Origin: Desulfosporosinus sp. OT
Lineage (GTDB): Bacteria > Bacillota > Desulfitobacteriia > Desulfitobacteriales > Desulfitobacteriaceae
Reading direction: 5' to 3'
Assembly: GCF_000224515.1 (NCBI RefSeq)
Contig: NZ_AGAF01000112.1
Location: 1-47,061, forward strand
Length of the DNA: 47,061 bases
In this document: positions 35,254 to 43,929 of the stretch, piece by piece
Layout: each line of letters begins with the position of its first letter
Position numbering within the stretch: position 1 is the stretch's first letter
Made by a program: the position numbers and the translations under genes
Notes under the pieces: generated by a model
What the model saw: only the letters and a program-made list of their open reading frames with translations
The model's database searches: none
Told to the model about the DNA's origin: nothing

Positions 35254-36155
35254 GATCCTCGACTCAGAGCAGCCATGCTTAAGGCCATGAATTTGCTCCT
35301 TGGGGTATCATTTCTTGATGTCATGACAATTGGAACCTGCGCCCCTAGCACAATTCCTGCCATCGTTGCTCCAGCAAAGTAAACCATAGATTTTCCCAAT
35401 ACATTTCCGACTTCAATAGTGGGAACTAGTAATAGGTCGACATCCCCATTGATCTGACTGGCGATCCCCTTGTGCTTCAACGCAGCCGCACTCACAGCTC
35501 CATCGAGAGCCAACGGCCCCTCCACGATTGCACCCGGGAATTCACCTGCTCGACTCATCTCTGCTAAGGCCTGGGCATCCATCGTCGCTGGCATTTTCGC
35601 GTTCGCCACTTCATTCGCGGCTAAAACTATTACATTCACCAAATCCATCCCAATACCCTTCAGGTATAATAAACCGTTATCCAGAATTTCTTTTTTCTGC
35701 GCCAAGTTCGGCGCAATATTCATCCCTCCATCGGTCACGAAGAGCAAACGGGAAAACCCGGGAACTTGAAATGCAGCGAAGTGACTGAGTAAGCGCCCTG
35801 TCCGCAATCCTCGGACGGGCCGCAATACAGCTCTCAAAAAATCAGAGCTATTTATTTGACCTTTCATTAAAAAATGGGCTTGTCCATTAACCACAGCATC
35901 AACAGCCTTATGAGCAGCTACTTCAGGGAGGGATTCATCAATCAATTCAGCTTTTTTTAAACTTAACCCAATCTCATGAGCTAATCGCTTAATCTGTTCA
36001 CCATCGCCGACGAGAATAGGAGTAATGAGCCCTTCCTTTTCTGCTATCTTAATGGCCTCCAACACTTCTTTATCTGCAGCCACAGCCACGGCAACCTTTG
36101 CCCGGCCCTTGCTCTTTGCCCTGTCAAGTAACGACTCAAATCCGCTAAATCGCAT
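35250..36155 (-). CDS. ptb: Phosphate butyryltransferase family enzyme
   Basis: The 301-aa enzyme exchanges acyl-CoA for acyl-phosphate. It belongs to the phosphate acetyl/butyryltransferase fold (KVAVAVAADKEVLEAIKIA, MKGQINSSDFLRAVLR, FVTDGGMNIAPNLAQKKEI, SKFMALSMAALS). It sits between buk and the ATPase gene. With buk it yields ATP from acyl-CoA. Confidence 0.92.
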   Translation of the reverse strand: MRFSGFESLLDRAKSKGRAKVAVAVAADKEVLEAIKIAEKEGLITPILVGDGEQIKRLAHEIGLSLKKAELIDESLPEVAAHKAVDAVVNGQAHFLMKGQINSSDFLRAVLRPVRGLRTGRLLSHFAAFQVPGFSRLLFVTDGGMNIAPNLAQKKEILDNGLLYLKGIGMDLVNVIVLAANEVANAKMPATMDAQALAEMSRAGEFPGAIVEGPLALDGAVSAAALKHKGIASQINGDVDLLLVPTIEVGNVLGKSMVYFAGATMAGIVLGAQVPIVMTSRNDTPRSKFMALSMAALSRGS

Positions 36156-36193
36156 TATTCTTTTTACACCCCATTTTTTAACCCTGCTATAAC

Positions 36194-37252
36194 CTAGTAC
36201 CTCAACGCTACTTCTTCGCCCTGCAGAACCCTTAACGCACCCAGAGCCAAGGCCTCCATCTCTTCTTCTCCTGGGACTACCACTACTGAGGAAATAAAGG
36301 AAACACGTTGAATGATCTCGCGGGTTATAAATTCAGAGTGAGCGAGACCACCTGTTAAAATAATCCGATCTACGTCTCCCGCCAACACGGTGGCCATCGC
36401 GCCAATTTCTTTGGCCACTTGATAGCACAAGCCCTCTAAGACAAGCTTAGCGTCCTGGTCCCCTTCATTCATCCGTTGTTCAGCAACTCGTCCATCCTTT
36501 AATCCGAGATAAGCGAACAGTCCACCTTCTTTAGTGATTTTAGCGAGTAGTTCTTTCTCAGAATACTTACCAGAATAGCAAAGTTTAACAAGTTGATAAG
36601 CTGGTAATGTGCCACTCCGTTCTAGCGAATAAGGGCCTTCATTATTCGCGTTATTCACATCAATCATTTTTCCTTTGCGGTGAGGGGCCACAGAAATCCC
36701 CCCGCCTAAGTGGGCGACAATCAAGTTTACATCCTGATACGATTTTCCCATCTCACGGGCCACTTTACGGGCAACTGCCTTCATATTTAAGGCGTGAGAG
36801 AAGCTTAAACGAGGTAGCTCAGGAAGTCCGGAAAGCCAAGCTACCGGCTCCATCTCATCAACTGAAACAGGGTCCACTATATAGACAGGAACTTTGATTC
36901 TCTGCCCCAAGTGAAACGCAATGATTCCTCCTAAGTTGGAAGCATGTTCCCCCCCTGGCGCATCATATAAGACCTTAACAAGAGCATCATCAACCACGTA
37001 AGTTCCTCCGACTAATGGCTTGAGCATACCACCCCGTCCAACTACAGCATCAAAGTTGTCAAGCAAAGTCCCTTTTTCCTCCAAAACTTTTAAAATCAGT
37101 TCAATTCGATATTCAGATTGATCCCCCACGCGAACAAAGGCATTGATTTCACTGGCTGGGTGATCTATCCCTTGCTTCCAAAGACAAGTTTCATTCTCAT
37201 AGGCCGCGACTTTCGTCGACGTTGAACCCGGATTAATGGCAAGTACTTTCAA
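36194..37252 (-). CDS. buk: Butyrate (branched-chain acid) kinase
   Basis: The 352-aa ASKHA-fold acetate/butyrate kinase has LAINPGSTSTKVAAYENE, VVGRGGMLKPLVGGTY, LIVAHLGGGISVAPHRKG and ILTGGLAHS. It makes ATP from acyl-phosphate. TTG start with GGGGG upstream. It is the first gene of the operon, and a promoter with extended -10 lies at 37330. Confidence 0.93.
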   Translation of the reverse strand: MKVLAINPGSTSTKVAAYENETCLWKQGIDHPASEINAFVRVGDQSEYRIELILKVLEEKGTLLDNFDAVVGRGGMLKPLVGGTYVVDDALVKVLYDAPGGEHASNLGGIIAFHLGQRIKVPVYIVDPVSVDEMEPVAWLSGLPELPRLSFSHALNMKAVARKVAREMGKSYQDVNLIVAHLGGGISVAPHRKGKMIDVNNANNEGPYSLERSGTLPAYQLVKLCYSGKYSEKELLAKITKEGGLFAYLGLKDGRVAEQRMNEGDQDAKLVLEGLCYQVAKEIGAMATVLAGDVDRIILTGGLAHSEFITREIIQRVSFISSVVVVPGEEEMEALALGALRVLQGEEVALRY

Positions 37253-37329
37253 AGCCCATCCCCCTCATCGACAAGACAAAACATCTATGCTCCGCATCAA
37301 TGTCGAAATTCATCAAAATTAATTATTTG

Positions 37330-37338
37330 ATTATATCA
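37330..37338 (-). promoter_or_regulatory. Extended -10 promoter element of the buk operon
   Basis: On the minus strand TGATATAAT gives a consensus TATAAT with a TGn extension, about 80 bp ahead of the buk start. The -35 region is weak (ATTAAT-like), as tolerated with extended -10. Confidence 0.55.
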
Positions 37339-37407
37339 TAAAACGGCAGAAAATTAATTCAACTTTAGAGCATGTTTAGAGATTCCCCAAAACATTACGG
37401 AGTAACC

Positions 37408-37450
37408 AAAAAGAAGGCGTTCTTCATCTTTAGAAGGACGCCTTCTTTTT
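37408..37450. terminator. Bidirectional terminator between NlpC/P60 and buk
   Basis: An 18-pair stem with one wobble (37408-37425 with 37433-37450), A/T tails on both sides and a 7-nt loop. It ends the peptidase transcript 10 bp past its stop. Confidence 0.85.
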
Positions 37451-37460
37451 GATTCACTAG

Positions 37461-38648
37461 TTAGGGAGCGACAACACGCCGAGCTCCTAAATACCTGGCC
37501 TTCCAATAGGAATTTGTCATGTCATCGTATGATACGCCGCCATTGGACGAATTAATCATCGTATTATTCCCCACATAGATACCAACATGGGAAGCGCCTG
37601 AAGAGTATGTGTGAAAAAACACTAAATCCCCTGGACGTAATTCCGACCTTGAAACGGAAACTCCATTGTTAAACTGTTGCTCTGATGTTCGATTCAACGA
37701 TATACCGGCCTGCCGATATACATATTGGACATATCCCGAACAATCAAATCCAGGCGATGGGCTCGTACCTCCCCAAACATAAGGTGTGCCGAGAAACTTA
37801 GCCGCAAAACTAAGAATTTGTTTCGCTCCACCTGACACTTTAACAGTACCTGCTACTCCCCCTCCAGACCCAGCTTGACTGGAATCCCCTGAATTAGAGC
37901 TATTTCTAGCATAAGCGGCTTCCAGCGCTTCCTGTTCTATCAATTTCTGAATTCTGCTTACGTTTGCTTGGGCAGACAAAGAAGCATTCAAGGTTGCTTT
38001 TTCATTAGCGCTTAATTGCGCAAGAACAGTTTTTTGTTTGTCAAGAGCTTGTTGAACGGCTTGCTGAGTTTGCTCTTTGTCCTGTAACGCAACTTGAATA
38101 GTCGCCTTCTTTTGGTTTATACTTTCTTTTTGGCTGTTCATGGTTTCGTTTAGGGCTATAATTTCCTTTTGAAGCTTACCATAGGTACCTACAATCATCT
38201 GAATTTTGTCCGCTCGTTCTATAAAATCAGGTAAACTTGTAGCGTCAAGCAAAACGGCTAGATATGTTGACGCACCATCCTCATAGTTACTTTTTAAAAA
38301 CTTCCCTAAGGCTTCAATATGTTCCTGGCGCTTAACCTCGAGCTTCTGTTGTTGATCTTCTAACTCTTGAAGATGATGTTGTTCATCTGTCAATAATACT
38401 TGATCTCGCGCTATGCTATTATTCAACGCCTGAACGGATTGCTTTAGTGTCAATACTTGAGTCGTTGCCGTAGACACTTTGTTCTTTTGGGCATTCAATG
38501 TGCCTTTTAATTGATTGACTTTTTGTTGTGATTGTTGTAACTGTTGTTGCAGGTTATCCGCGCGTGCCGGGACCGCTGAAGCAGTAAAAAGCAAGACTCC
38601 TATGATACTGACGATGACTTTACTATGTATAAGGCGAATATTTTTCAT
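37461..38648 (-). CDS. Secreted NlpC/P60 peptidoglycan endopeptidase with coiled-coil domain
   Basis: The 395-aa protein has a signal peptide (about 1-30, ending PARA) and a long coiled coil (31-245) of the CwlO/PcsB type. A Ser/Gly linker (249-268) leads to a C-terminal NlpC/P60 domain (about 275-395). Catalytic Cys303 lies in FDCSGYVQ and His354 in GASHVGIYVG; the third residue is probably Asn366. It cleaves stem peptides in the wall and is probably controlled by its coiled coil. No FtsEX-type partner is nearby. Confidence 0.93.
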   Translation of the reverse strand: MKNIRLIHSKVIVSIIGVLLFTASAVPARADNLQQQLQQSQQKVNQLKGTLNAQKNKVSTATTQVLTLKQSVQALNNSIARDQVLLTDEQHHLQELEDQQQKLEVKRQEHIEALGKFLKSNYEDGASTYLAVLLDATSLPDFIERADKIQMIVGTYGKLQKEIIALNETMNSQKESINQKKATIQVALQDKEQTQQAVQQALDKQKTVLAQLSANEKATLNASLSAQANVSRIQKLIEQEALEAAYARNSSNSGDSSQAGSGGGVAGTVKVSGGAKQILSFAAKFLGTPYVWGGTSPSPGFDCSGYVQYVYRQAGISLNRTSEQQFNNGVSVSRSELRPGDLVFFHTYSSGASHVGIYVGNNTMINSSNGGVSYDDMTNSYWKARYLGARRVVAP

Positions 38649-38779
38649 TTATCGTTAAACTCCTCAATTACTCTTTTCATTTGTTTCAACATACATAGAT
38701 TCGCCACAAATCCGGAAAATCCTTGTCTGATTCTACACAAAATGAAATGCCAAAAAAACCAACTCGCTTAAAATAAACA

Positions 38780-38810
38780 AAAGAGACTACCTTGATAGGG
38801 TAATCTCTTT
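38780..38810. terminator. Hairpin of the AAAGAGACTACC repeat type
   Basis: Imperfect 12-bp stem (one C-A mismatch) around TTGATA, ending in TTT. The same short sequence recurs as hairpins at 43843, 46755 and 47037. It lies in a 590-bp gap without a convincing gene. A further hairpin at 38954-38977 (ATAAACTG/CAGTTTAT) is also present. Confidence 0.5.
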
Positions 38811-39181
38811 ACCTCTGTCATGTTACTTTTTCTTGTAAAAGCCTTGAGAAAATGGCACCTCAAAATTACAGGTGCCATAAATCCAAGAAGTAAGATTAAG
38901 ATAACGAGAATAGATTGGGAATTTGGTGGCGATACAATCTCGGATTCTCCCGAATAAACTGCTGTGCTCCAGTTTATGGGAATATTTCCGACCCCATGCA
39001 AGTCCTAAGCAGCCCATAGGCTAGCGTTTCTATTTATTAGCTAGAGAGCTCCTATCTTGATGGAATATATTGTTAATGCCTAATGACAATATATGTCCTA
39101 ATTGAGTTATCTGTTACCAGTTCAGATCAACCAACTTCAAAAACATAATTTCATCTAACTACAATCTTCTTAGAAATCGAA

Positions 39182-39204
39182 AGCCCCTCCGTGATGGAGA
39201 GGCT
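39182..39204 (-). terminator. Terminator of the CotF-like operon
   Basis: AGCCTCTCC pairs with GGAGGGGCT on the minus strand (one G-T wobble), 32 bp past the last coat gene. Confidence 0.6.
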
Positions 39205-39235
39205 ATTAAGTGGAACATGCAAGTAGTCTTTCATA

Positions 39236-39499
39236 TTAAACTGGAGTGGGATTTGAAACCTGTTGCAATTGCTGATCCAGTGGAAGATTGGGCTGGTACC
39301 AATTTTTCTGAATGGCAAAGTCGCTTAGCTTAAAATGTTCATCGATGCAACTATTCATTAAGCTAACAAGCTTCTCTCTATATTGAGATGACGTGCTCTC
39401 GCCAAGTGCAACAGTGATCGAATGGATAGAAAACTTAGAGTCCTTCAACATGTCATTAACAATATCCTGATCGTTTAAGGAACTTGTGGTTTCTGGCAT
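39236..39499 (-). CDS. CotF-like spore coat protein (module 1, long gene)
   Basis: The 87-aa helical protein has the coat-F signature NDMLKDSKFSIHSITVAL ... LVSLMNSCIDEHFKLSDFAIQKNWY, ferritin-like and without cysteine-rich parts. It is probably a spore coat or cortex-associated protein. ATG with AAGGAGG. Last of four genes; its paralogue is at 39764. Confidence 0.85.
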   Translation of the reverse strand: MPETTSSLNDQDIVNDMLKDSKFSIHSITVALGESTSSQYREKLVSLMNSCIDEHFKLSDFAIQKNWYQPNLPLDQQLQQVSNPTPV

Positions 39500-39513
39500 A
39501 AGAGAGCCTCCTT

Positions 39514-39723
39514 TTATTGAAGAGTACTACTTCCGCTAACTTGTTGCATTTCCTGCAATTTCTGACGTCGAGTCGCTAGAGTACTTTGGATAAAGGATGC
39601 AAGTTCCTGGTCCTTAACCATACTAGTGACCGACTCGATCTTTTTCACACCGAGCGTCTCATTACACAATATTTCATGCAATTTCAGCTTTTCATGATCA
39701 GTTAGTTCATTCGAGTTTTCCAA
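39514..39723 (-). CDS. Short CotF-associated protein (module 1)
   Basis: The 69-aa helical protein, with LTDHEKLKLHEILCNETLGVKKIE, looks like the N-terminal half of a CotF-type four-helix protein. TTG start with AAGGAGGG. It sits 14 bp ahead of its partner. Paralogue of the gene at 40078; both end in a similar ...LQ tail (STLQ, GVLQ). Confidence 0.8.
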   Translation of the reverse strand: MENSNELTDHEKLKLHEILCNETLGVKKIESVTSMVKDQELASFIQSTLATRRQKLQEMQQVSGSSTLQ

Positions 39724-39763
39724 AACAGAATCCCTCCTTACACAAGTGCATGCTTTGTTAAAA

Positions 39764-40066
39764 CTACTCAGTCAAAGTTTGGGCCTCTTCATAGTCACTT
39801 TTTACCTGTTCAATTGGAGACAAACGCGGTAAGTACCAATTATTTTGCACCGAAAGGTCAACTAAACGAAAATGGTTCTGTACAACCTCATTAAGTTGCT
39901 TCTTCAGAATTTCTCTAAGTTTAGAATCGGTCGTTTCTGTAACTGCCATAGCTATAGTGTTCAGTACAAACTTCGAATCTTTTAGCATATCCAAGGCTAC
40001 ATCTTTCTCCGTCATTTCTGTGGTATCAGTGGTTTCAGTTCCAAATAGGTCCTCTAACCATCCCAT
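39764..40066 (-). CDS. CotF-like spore coat protein (module 2, long gene)
   Basis: The 100-aa paralogue of the protein at 39236: MLKDSKFVLNTIAMAV and NHFRLVDLSVQNNWYLP align with the same segments there. An N-terminal MGWLEDLFG extension is specific to this copy. ATG follows ATAGGAGGTG. Confidence 0.85.
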   Translation of the reverse strand: MGWLEDLFGTETTDTTEMTEKDVALDMLKDSKFVLNTIAMAVTETTDSKLREILKKQLNEVVQNHFRLVDLSVQNNWYLPRLSPIEQVKSDYEEAQTLTE

Positions 40067-40077
40067 AAATACACCTC

Positions 40078-40293
40078 CTATTGCAGCACTCCACTGCTAA
40101 TAAATTGTTTGAGTTCGCCAATGTGTTGTTCTTTAGTCTTTACGACATCATCAATATAACTGGCTAGTTGACTGCCTTCTGGGAGTGTCGTGCTACTTGA
40201 TCTAAGTTTTTTCATCTCCATTACTTCCATGCTAAGAAGTTCATGAAGTTCTACTAGTTCATACGGTGTAAGCGACTGATTTGGTACAGGCAT
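40078..40293 (-). CDS. Short CotF-associated protein (module 2, first gene)
   Basis: The 71-aa helical protein is paralogous to the product at 39514 (LTPYELVELHELLSMEVMEMKK). ATG behind AAGGAGGG. First gene of the operon, directly after a sigma-G-type promoter. Confidence 0.82.
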   Translation of the reverse strand: MPVPNQSLTPYELVELHELLSMEVMEMKKLRSSSTTLPEGSQLASYIDDVVKTKEQHIGELKQFISSGVLQ

Positions 40294-40326
40294 TATTTAC
40301 CCTCCTTTATGTAATCTCACCTGTAT

Positions 40327-40356
40327 TAGTATGCATGATGGTGATACCGATTATTC
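40327..40356 (-). promoter_or_regulatory. Sigma-G-type (forespore) promoter of the CotF-like operon
   Basis: On the minus strand GAATA (40352-40356), an 18-bp spacer and CATACTA (40327-40333). This matches the sigma-G consensus (GnATR, N17-18, CAnAnTA) and leaves about 27 nt to the ribosome site and start. No sigma-A element competes in the same place. Confidence 0.6.
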
Positions 40357-40453
40357 AATTGCATTAGAGACATTGGTCACAAGAAATGGAGATGCCCAAA
40401 ATATCTTCTTTAATACTAATTGGAATTTATTTAATTATAAATTAATTTTTCAC

Positions 40454-40484
40454 TTGACTTAAAGTGCGCTTTAGGGTTTATGCT
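40454..40484 (+). promoter_or_regulatory. MerR-type promoter/operator of the DUF362 gene
   Basis: TTGACT (40454-40459), a 19-bp spacer (40460-40478) and TATGCT (40479-40484). Within the spacer CTTAAAG faces CTTTAGG as a dyad. The long spacer with inner dyad is the hallmark of promoters activated by MerR-family proteins. The sister site is at 43264. Confidence 0.75.
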
Positions 40485-40565
40485 AATTAAAAAGAGTTAA
40501 TTAAACTAACATTTGGGTGATCAAACTCCGTATTAGAATTCAAAAATTTTGGAGGTTATTTAAGC

Positions 40566-41672
40566 ATGGAAAAATCAAAGGTATATTTTACAGACATGCA
40601 CACGACCACGAAGGAAAATCTGCAGAAAAAGCTGAGCCGTCTGATCAAAACAGCAGGGATTGGTCAAATTGATTTTGGCAAAAAATACACCTCAATAAAA
40701 GTTCACTTTGGCGAGCCAGGCAATTTGGCTTATTTACGCCCCAATTTTGCCAAAACAGTGGTGGATATTGTGAAAGAACTGGGTGGCAAACCGTTTTTAA
40801 CAGATTGCAATACGTTATATGTCGGTGGCAGAAAAAACGCACTTGATCATCTTGATTCTGCTTATGTCAACGGCTACTCTCCCTTTTCCACCGGTTGTCA
40901 TGTTCTAATTGGCGATGGTCTGAAGGGAACTGATGAGGTTTTAGTTCCTGTCGAGGGCGGTGAATATGTCAAGGAAGCAAAAATCGGTCATGCGATTATG
41001 GATGCAGATGTATTAATTTCTCTGAATCATTTCAAGGGGCATGAACTAACTGGTTTTGGCGGTGCAATAAAAAATATTGGTATGGGTTGTGGTTCACGCG
41101 CAGGTAAGATGGAGATGCACAGCAGTGGAAAACCCCGTGTTTCTCAAGAACAATGTATCGGTTGCGCCATGTGCACTAAAATCTGTGCTCATAGTGCCAT
41201 TACCATCACTGCGAGCAAGGCTTCCATAGATCACAGTAAATGTGTCGGCTGTGGACGCTGTATCGGCGTTTGCCCAACGAGTGCTACTTTGGCCGCCTGG
41301 GATGAGTCTAATGACATCTTAAATAAAAAAATGGCCGAATACACTTGGGCGGTATTGCATGAACGCCCTCACTTCCACATTAGTTTGGTAATTGATGTAT
41401 CTCCTTTCTGCGACTGTCATGCAGAAAACGATGTGCCCATTGTTCCGAACGTCGGTATGTTTGCGTCTTTTGATCCGGTTGCCCTGGATGTTGCCTGCGC
41501 AGATGCGGTAAACCGTCAGCCAGTCATGGCAGGCAGTCTTCTTGAGAAAAGCGCTCGTACACATCATGATCACTTTACCGATATCGGCCCCAATACCGAC
41601 TGGAAAGTGTGTATCGACCATGCAGTAAAGATGGGGCTGGGCAACAAAGAATATGAGTTGATTACAATTTAA
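40566..41672 (+). CDS. DUF362 protein with two 4Fe-4S motifs
   Basis: The 368-aa protein has the DUF362 core (KVHFGEPGNLAYLRPN, DCNTLYVGGRKNALDH, NHFKGHELTGFGGAIKNIGMG). A ferredoxin insertion has CIGCAMCTKIC and CVGCGRCIGVCP. The enzymatic role is unknown; relatives are assigned to redox proteins of anaerobes. ATG with GGAGG. It is transcribed from a MerR-type promoter that resembles the one of the MFS gene. Confidence 0.88.
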   Translation: MEKSKVYFTDMHTTTKENLQKKLSRLIKTAGIGQIDFGKKYTSIKVHFGEPGNLAYLRPNFAKTVVDIVKELGGKPFLTDCNTLYVGGRKNALDHLDSAYVNGYSPFSTGCHVLIGDGLKGTDEVLVPVEGGEYVKEAKIGHAIMDADVLISLNHFKGHELTGFGGAIKNIGMGCGSRAGKMEMHSSGKPRVSQEQCIGCAMCTKICAHSAITITASKASIDHSKCVGCGRCIGVCPTSATLAAWDESNDILNKKMAEYTWAVLHERPHFHISLVIDVSPFCDCHAENDVPIVPNVGMFASFDPVALDVACADAVNRQPVMAGSLLEKSARTHHDHFTDIGPNTDWKVCIDHAVKMGLGNKEYELITI

Positions 41673-41780
41673 TGCGCCCACACTCAGTTTTGTTAATTAT
41701 GCATTGAGGTATCTTCTTCATTTCCCTTGAATTCTATTTGAAGTGTTAATAAATATCATCATTCAACTAAGCAAAAAAAT

Positions 41781-41822
41781 AAAAATAGGCTTAGCTGGTT
41801 TATGCCTGCTGAGCCTATTTTT
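41781..41822. terminator. Bidirectional terminator between DUF362 and MFS genes
   Basis: A 15-bp stem (41781-41795 with 41808-41822, one wobble) with A and T runs on both sides. It separates two convergent genes. Confidence 0.85.
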
Positions 41823-41886
41823 TTCTTTAACTTTACTTTCACATGAGACACCTAATCTCAGGTTCCTGGACACTTGTCGAATATGT

Positions 41887-43098
41887 TTATTTAGATGTCA
41901 AAGTTTTTGCTTTATAACTCCTATGTATGACAACAGCTATCAATTGGGTCAAGAGTCCCAAAACGCAAACTCCATACCATTTGAAATGGGCATAGGAGAA
42001 TGAGCCCAGATAAGAGCCAAGAGCTCCTCCGATAAAATACGAAACCATGTAGACCGTATTGATTCTATTACGTGCTTCATTGTTTAGGGCGTGTACTCTA
42101 GCCTGATTGGAAATCTGACATGACTGAACACCAAAATCAAGCAAAATAACACCGATAATCAACCCCCACAATTTAAACCCGAAAACAAAAAAACAAAGAT
42201 AAGAAAGTATTACCGAAATCATAGCTATTCCGATTGTAAATCTTGGGCTGCGTTCGTCGGCTATCCTGCCGACAAAAGGGGCAGCCGTGGCTCCTGTGAC
42301 ACCAACCAATCCAAACAAACCAGCAGCATCTGACCCCATGTTATAGTGCGAGCTCTCCAGTAAAAATACAAGTGTTGTCCAAAATGCACTGAATGCTGCA
42401 AACATCAGTGCTCCGTTAAGGGATGCTTCTCTTAATACAGGAAGGCTTTTTGTTAAGTTCACCATAGATTTAAACAATTCTTTGTATTTTATACTTGACG
42501 TGGGAGGGCATAAAGGCAGTATTCTGCTTAAGAATATGGCCAATACGATCATCAAAGCCGCTGCAATCAAATACACCATTCGCCATCCCCAATATTCACC
42601 CACAAAACCACTGAAAGTACGTGACACCAATATGCCTATCAGCAAACCACTCATAACAGTCCCAATAATCTTCCCTCGCTCTTTTGGATTGGCCAGCTGC
42701 GCTGCGAAAGGAACGATTAGTTGAGGCACCACAGAAGTGAAACCTACAACAAACGATGCGATTGAAATCACTGTTATACTACCAGAAAAAAATACGAGCA
42801 TTAGCGCACATGCTGAACAAATCAACATCGTGATAATCAAAAATCTTTTTTCCTTAATATCCGCCAAAGGCAATATAAAAAGCATTCCAAGAGCATATCC
42901 GATCTGCGTAAGCATTGCTACAAAGCCCACACTAACTTGAGTCACATGAAAAGTGTCAGCTATATCTACAAGTAATGGCTGAATATAATACAAATTAGCA
43001 ACAGTGACACCACTAGCTACCGCCATTACTAAGACTAAAAATTTACTTAATTTAAAATCGTTAGTTTGAACTTTGATTTGTTTCAATCTGATCCTCAA
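41887..43098 (-). CDS. MFS transporter
   Basis: The 403-aa major facilitator protein has about 12 hydrophobic helices and the conserved loop segment LPLADIKEKRFLI between helices 2 and 3. It may be a drug or metabolite exporter. TTG 43098 and TTG 43086 are both possible starts; the latter has GAGG upstream. The promoter at 43264 has a 19-bp spacer and dyad, which suggests MerR control. Confidence 0.9.
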   Translation of the reverse strand: MRIRLKQIKVQTNDFKLSKFLVLVMAVASGVTVANLYYIQPLLVDIADTFHVTQVSVGFVAMLTQIGYALGMLFILPLADIKEKRFLIITMLICSACALMLVFFSGSITVISIASFVVGFTSVVPQLIVPFAAQLANPKERGKIIGTVMSGLLIGILVSRTFSGFVGEYWGWRMVYLIAAALMIVLAIFLSRILPLCPPTSSIKYKELFKSMVNLTKSLPVLREASLNGALMFAAFSAFWTTLVFLLESSHYNMGSDAAGLFGLVGVTGATAAPFVGRIADERSPRFTIGIAMISVILSYLCFFVFGFKLWGLIIGVILLDFGVQSCQISNQARVHALNNEARNRINTVYMVSYFIGGALGSYLGSFSYAHFKWYGVCVLGLLTQLIAVVIHRSYKAKTLTSK

Positions 43099-43263
43099 GC
43101 CCCTTCTCCATAATTAGTAAAATAATTCACATTTATTCTATACCTATTTATCTCATTGTTTTTCTTGAACTATGTTGGGTAATACCAATTAGCTAAAGCA
43201 TAATCAATAGTTCCTTCCATTTTATTTAAATACTTGAAATTCAGAATTAAGACGCTTATACTT

Positions 43264-43294
43264 ATGTTACCATTTAAAGTTAGCTCTAAGTCAA
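43264..43294 (-). promoter_or_regulatory. MerR-type promoter/operator of the MFS gene
   Basis: On the minus strand TTGACT (43289-43294), a 19-bp spacer (43270-43288) with a dyad of TTAGAG and CTTTAA, and TAACAT (43264-43269). The start of the motif (CTTGACTTA) is the same as at 40453-40461. Confidence 0.7.
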
Positions 43295-43377
43295 GTTCTT
43301 TTTAGAACAAAGTTTTTTTATTCTAATTTGTATGCCATTTTTTTATTTTAAATTTTCCAATATAGAGGAGTTTTTAT

Positions 43378-43785
43378 ATGGGATATACTATTAGCCAAGT
43401 TGCTAAAAAATTTGATCTTACAGCTCACACAATACGATATTATGACAAAGAAGGTCTATTGCCATTTGTAGATCGAAGCAAAACAGGAAATAGAGAATTC
43501 TCAGACAGTGATCTAGATTGGCTGAAACTTATTTGTTGTCTGAAAAACACGGGCATGCCGATTAAACAAATCAAGCAATATATTGGATGGTGTCTGCAAG
43601 GGGATGATACCATAGAAATCCGACGGCAAATGTTTCTTGACCATCGTAAAGAGGTTCTTAAACAGATGGATAATTTGAAAGAAAACCTTAAAATAATTGA
43701 TTATAAACTTGAGTTCTATGCTACCAATTGTAATATAAACGATAACCGTAACAAAGATTGTAACCAATTATCTATTGGAAAGTAA
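43378..43785 (+). CDS. MerR-family transcription regulator (AdhR/NmlR-like)
   Basis: The 135-aa protein has an N-terminal winged helix-turn-helix (YTISQVAKKFDLTAHTIRYY, GNREFSDSDLDWLKLICCL) and a C-terminal coiled coil (about 80-115). It has no long effector domain, as in AdhR/NmlR. Cysteines at 50-51, 68 and late residues might sense electrophiles. ATG with TAGAGGAG. It faces the MFS gene and lies near two matching operators, so it probably controls both. Confidence 0.92.
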   Translation: MGYTISQVAKKFDLTAHTIRYYDKEGLLPFVDRSKTGNREFSDSDLDWLKLICCLKNTGMPIKQIKQYIGWCLQGDDTIEIRRQMFLDHRKEVLKQMDNLKENLKIIDYKLEFYATNCNINDNRNKDCNQLSIGK

Positions 43786-43818
43786 ACGCGGAAACCGATG
43801 GGGCATTTTCGTTTACTT
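43780..43818 (+). terminator. Terminator after the merR gene
   Basis: AAGTAAACG (43780-43788) pairs with CGTTTACTT (43810-43818), with an inner CGG/CCG stem. It overlaps the stop codon of the merR gene. Confidence 0.55.
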
Positions 43819-43842
43819 ATATCATCTTTCTTTCGTAACGCA

Positions 43843-43872
43843 AAGAGGCTACCTCATTAGAGATAGTCTCTT
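43843..43872. repeat. Hairpin of the AAAGACTACC family
   Basis: AAGAGGCTA pairs with TAGTCTCTT (one wobble) around CCTCATTAGAGA. The downstream TTTACCTAGTGATA also resembles the sequence after the 46755 copy. One of four copies in the window. Confidence 0.6.
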
Positions 43873-43929
43873 ACATGTTTACCTAGTGATAACCTCTTTC
43901 TCCAAGGGCTTGCGCCTCACCATGGAGGA

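Noticed and set aside
38768-39017. Two overlapping minus-strand frames, one with a hydrophobic stretch
   Set aside because: No proper start or ribosome site; one runs through the terminator hairpin.
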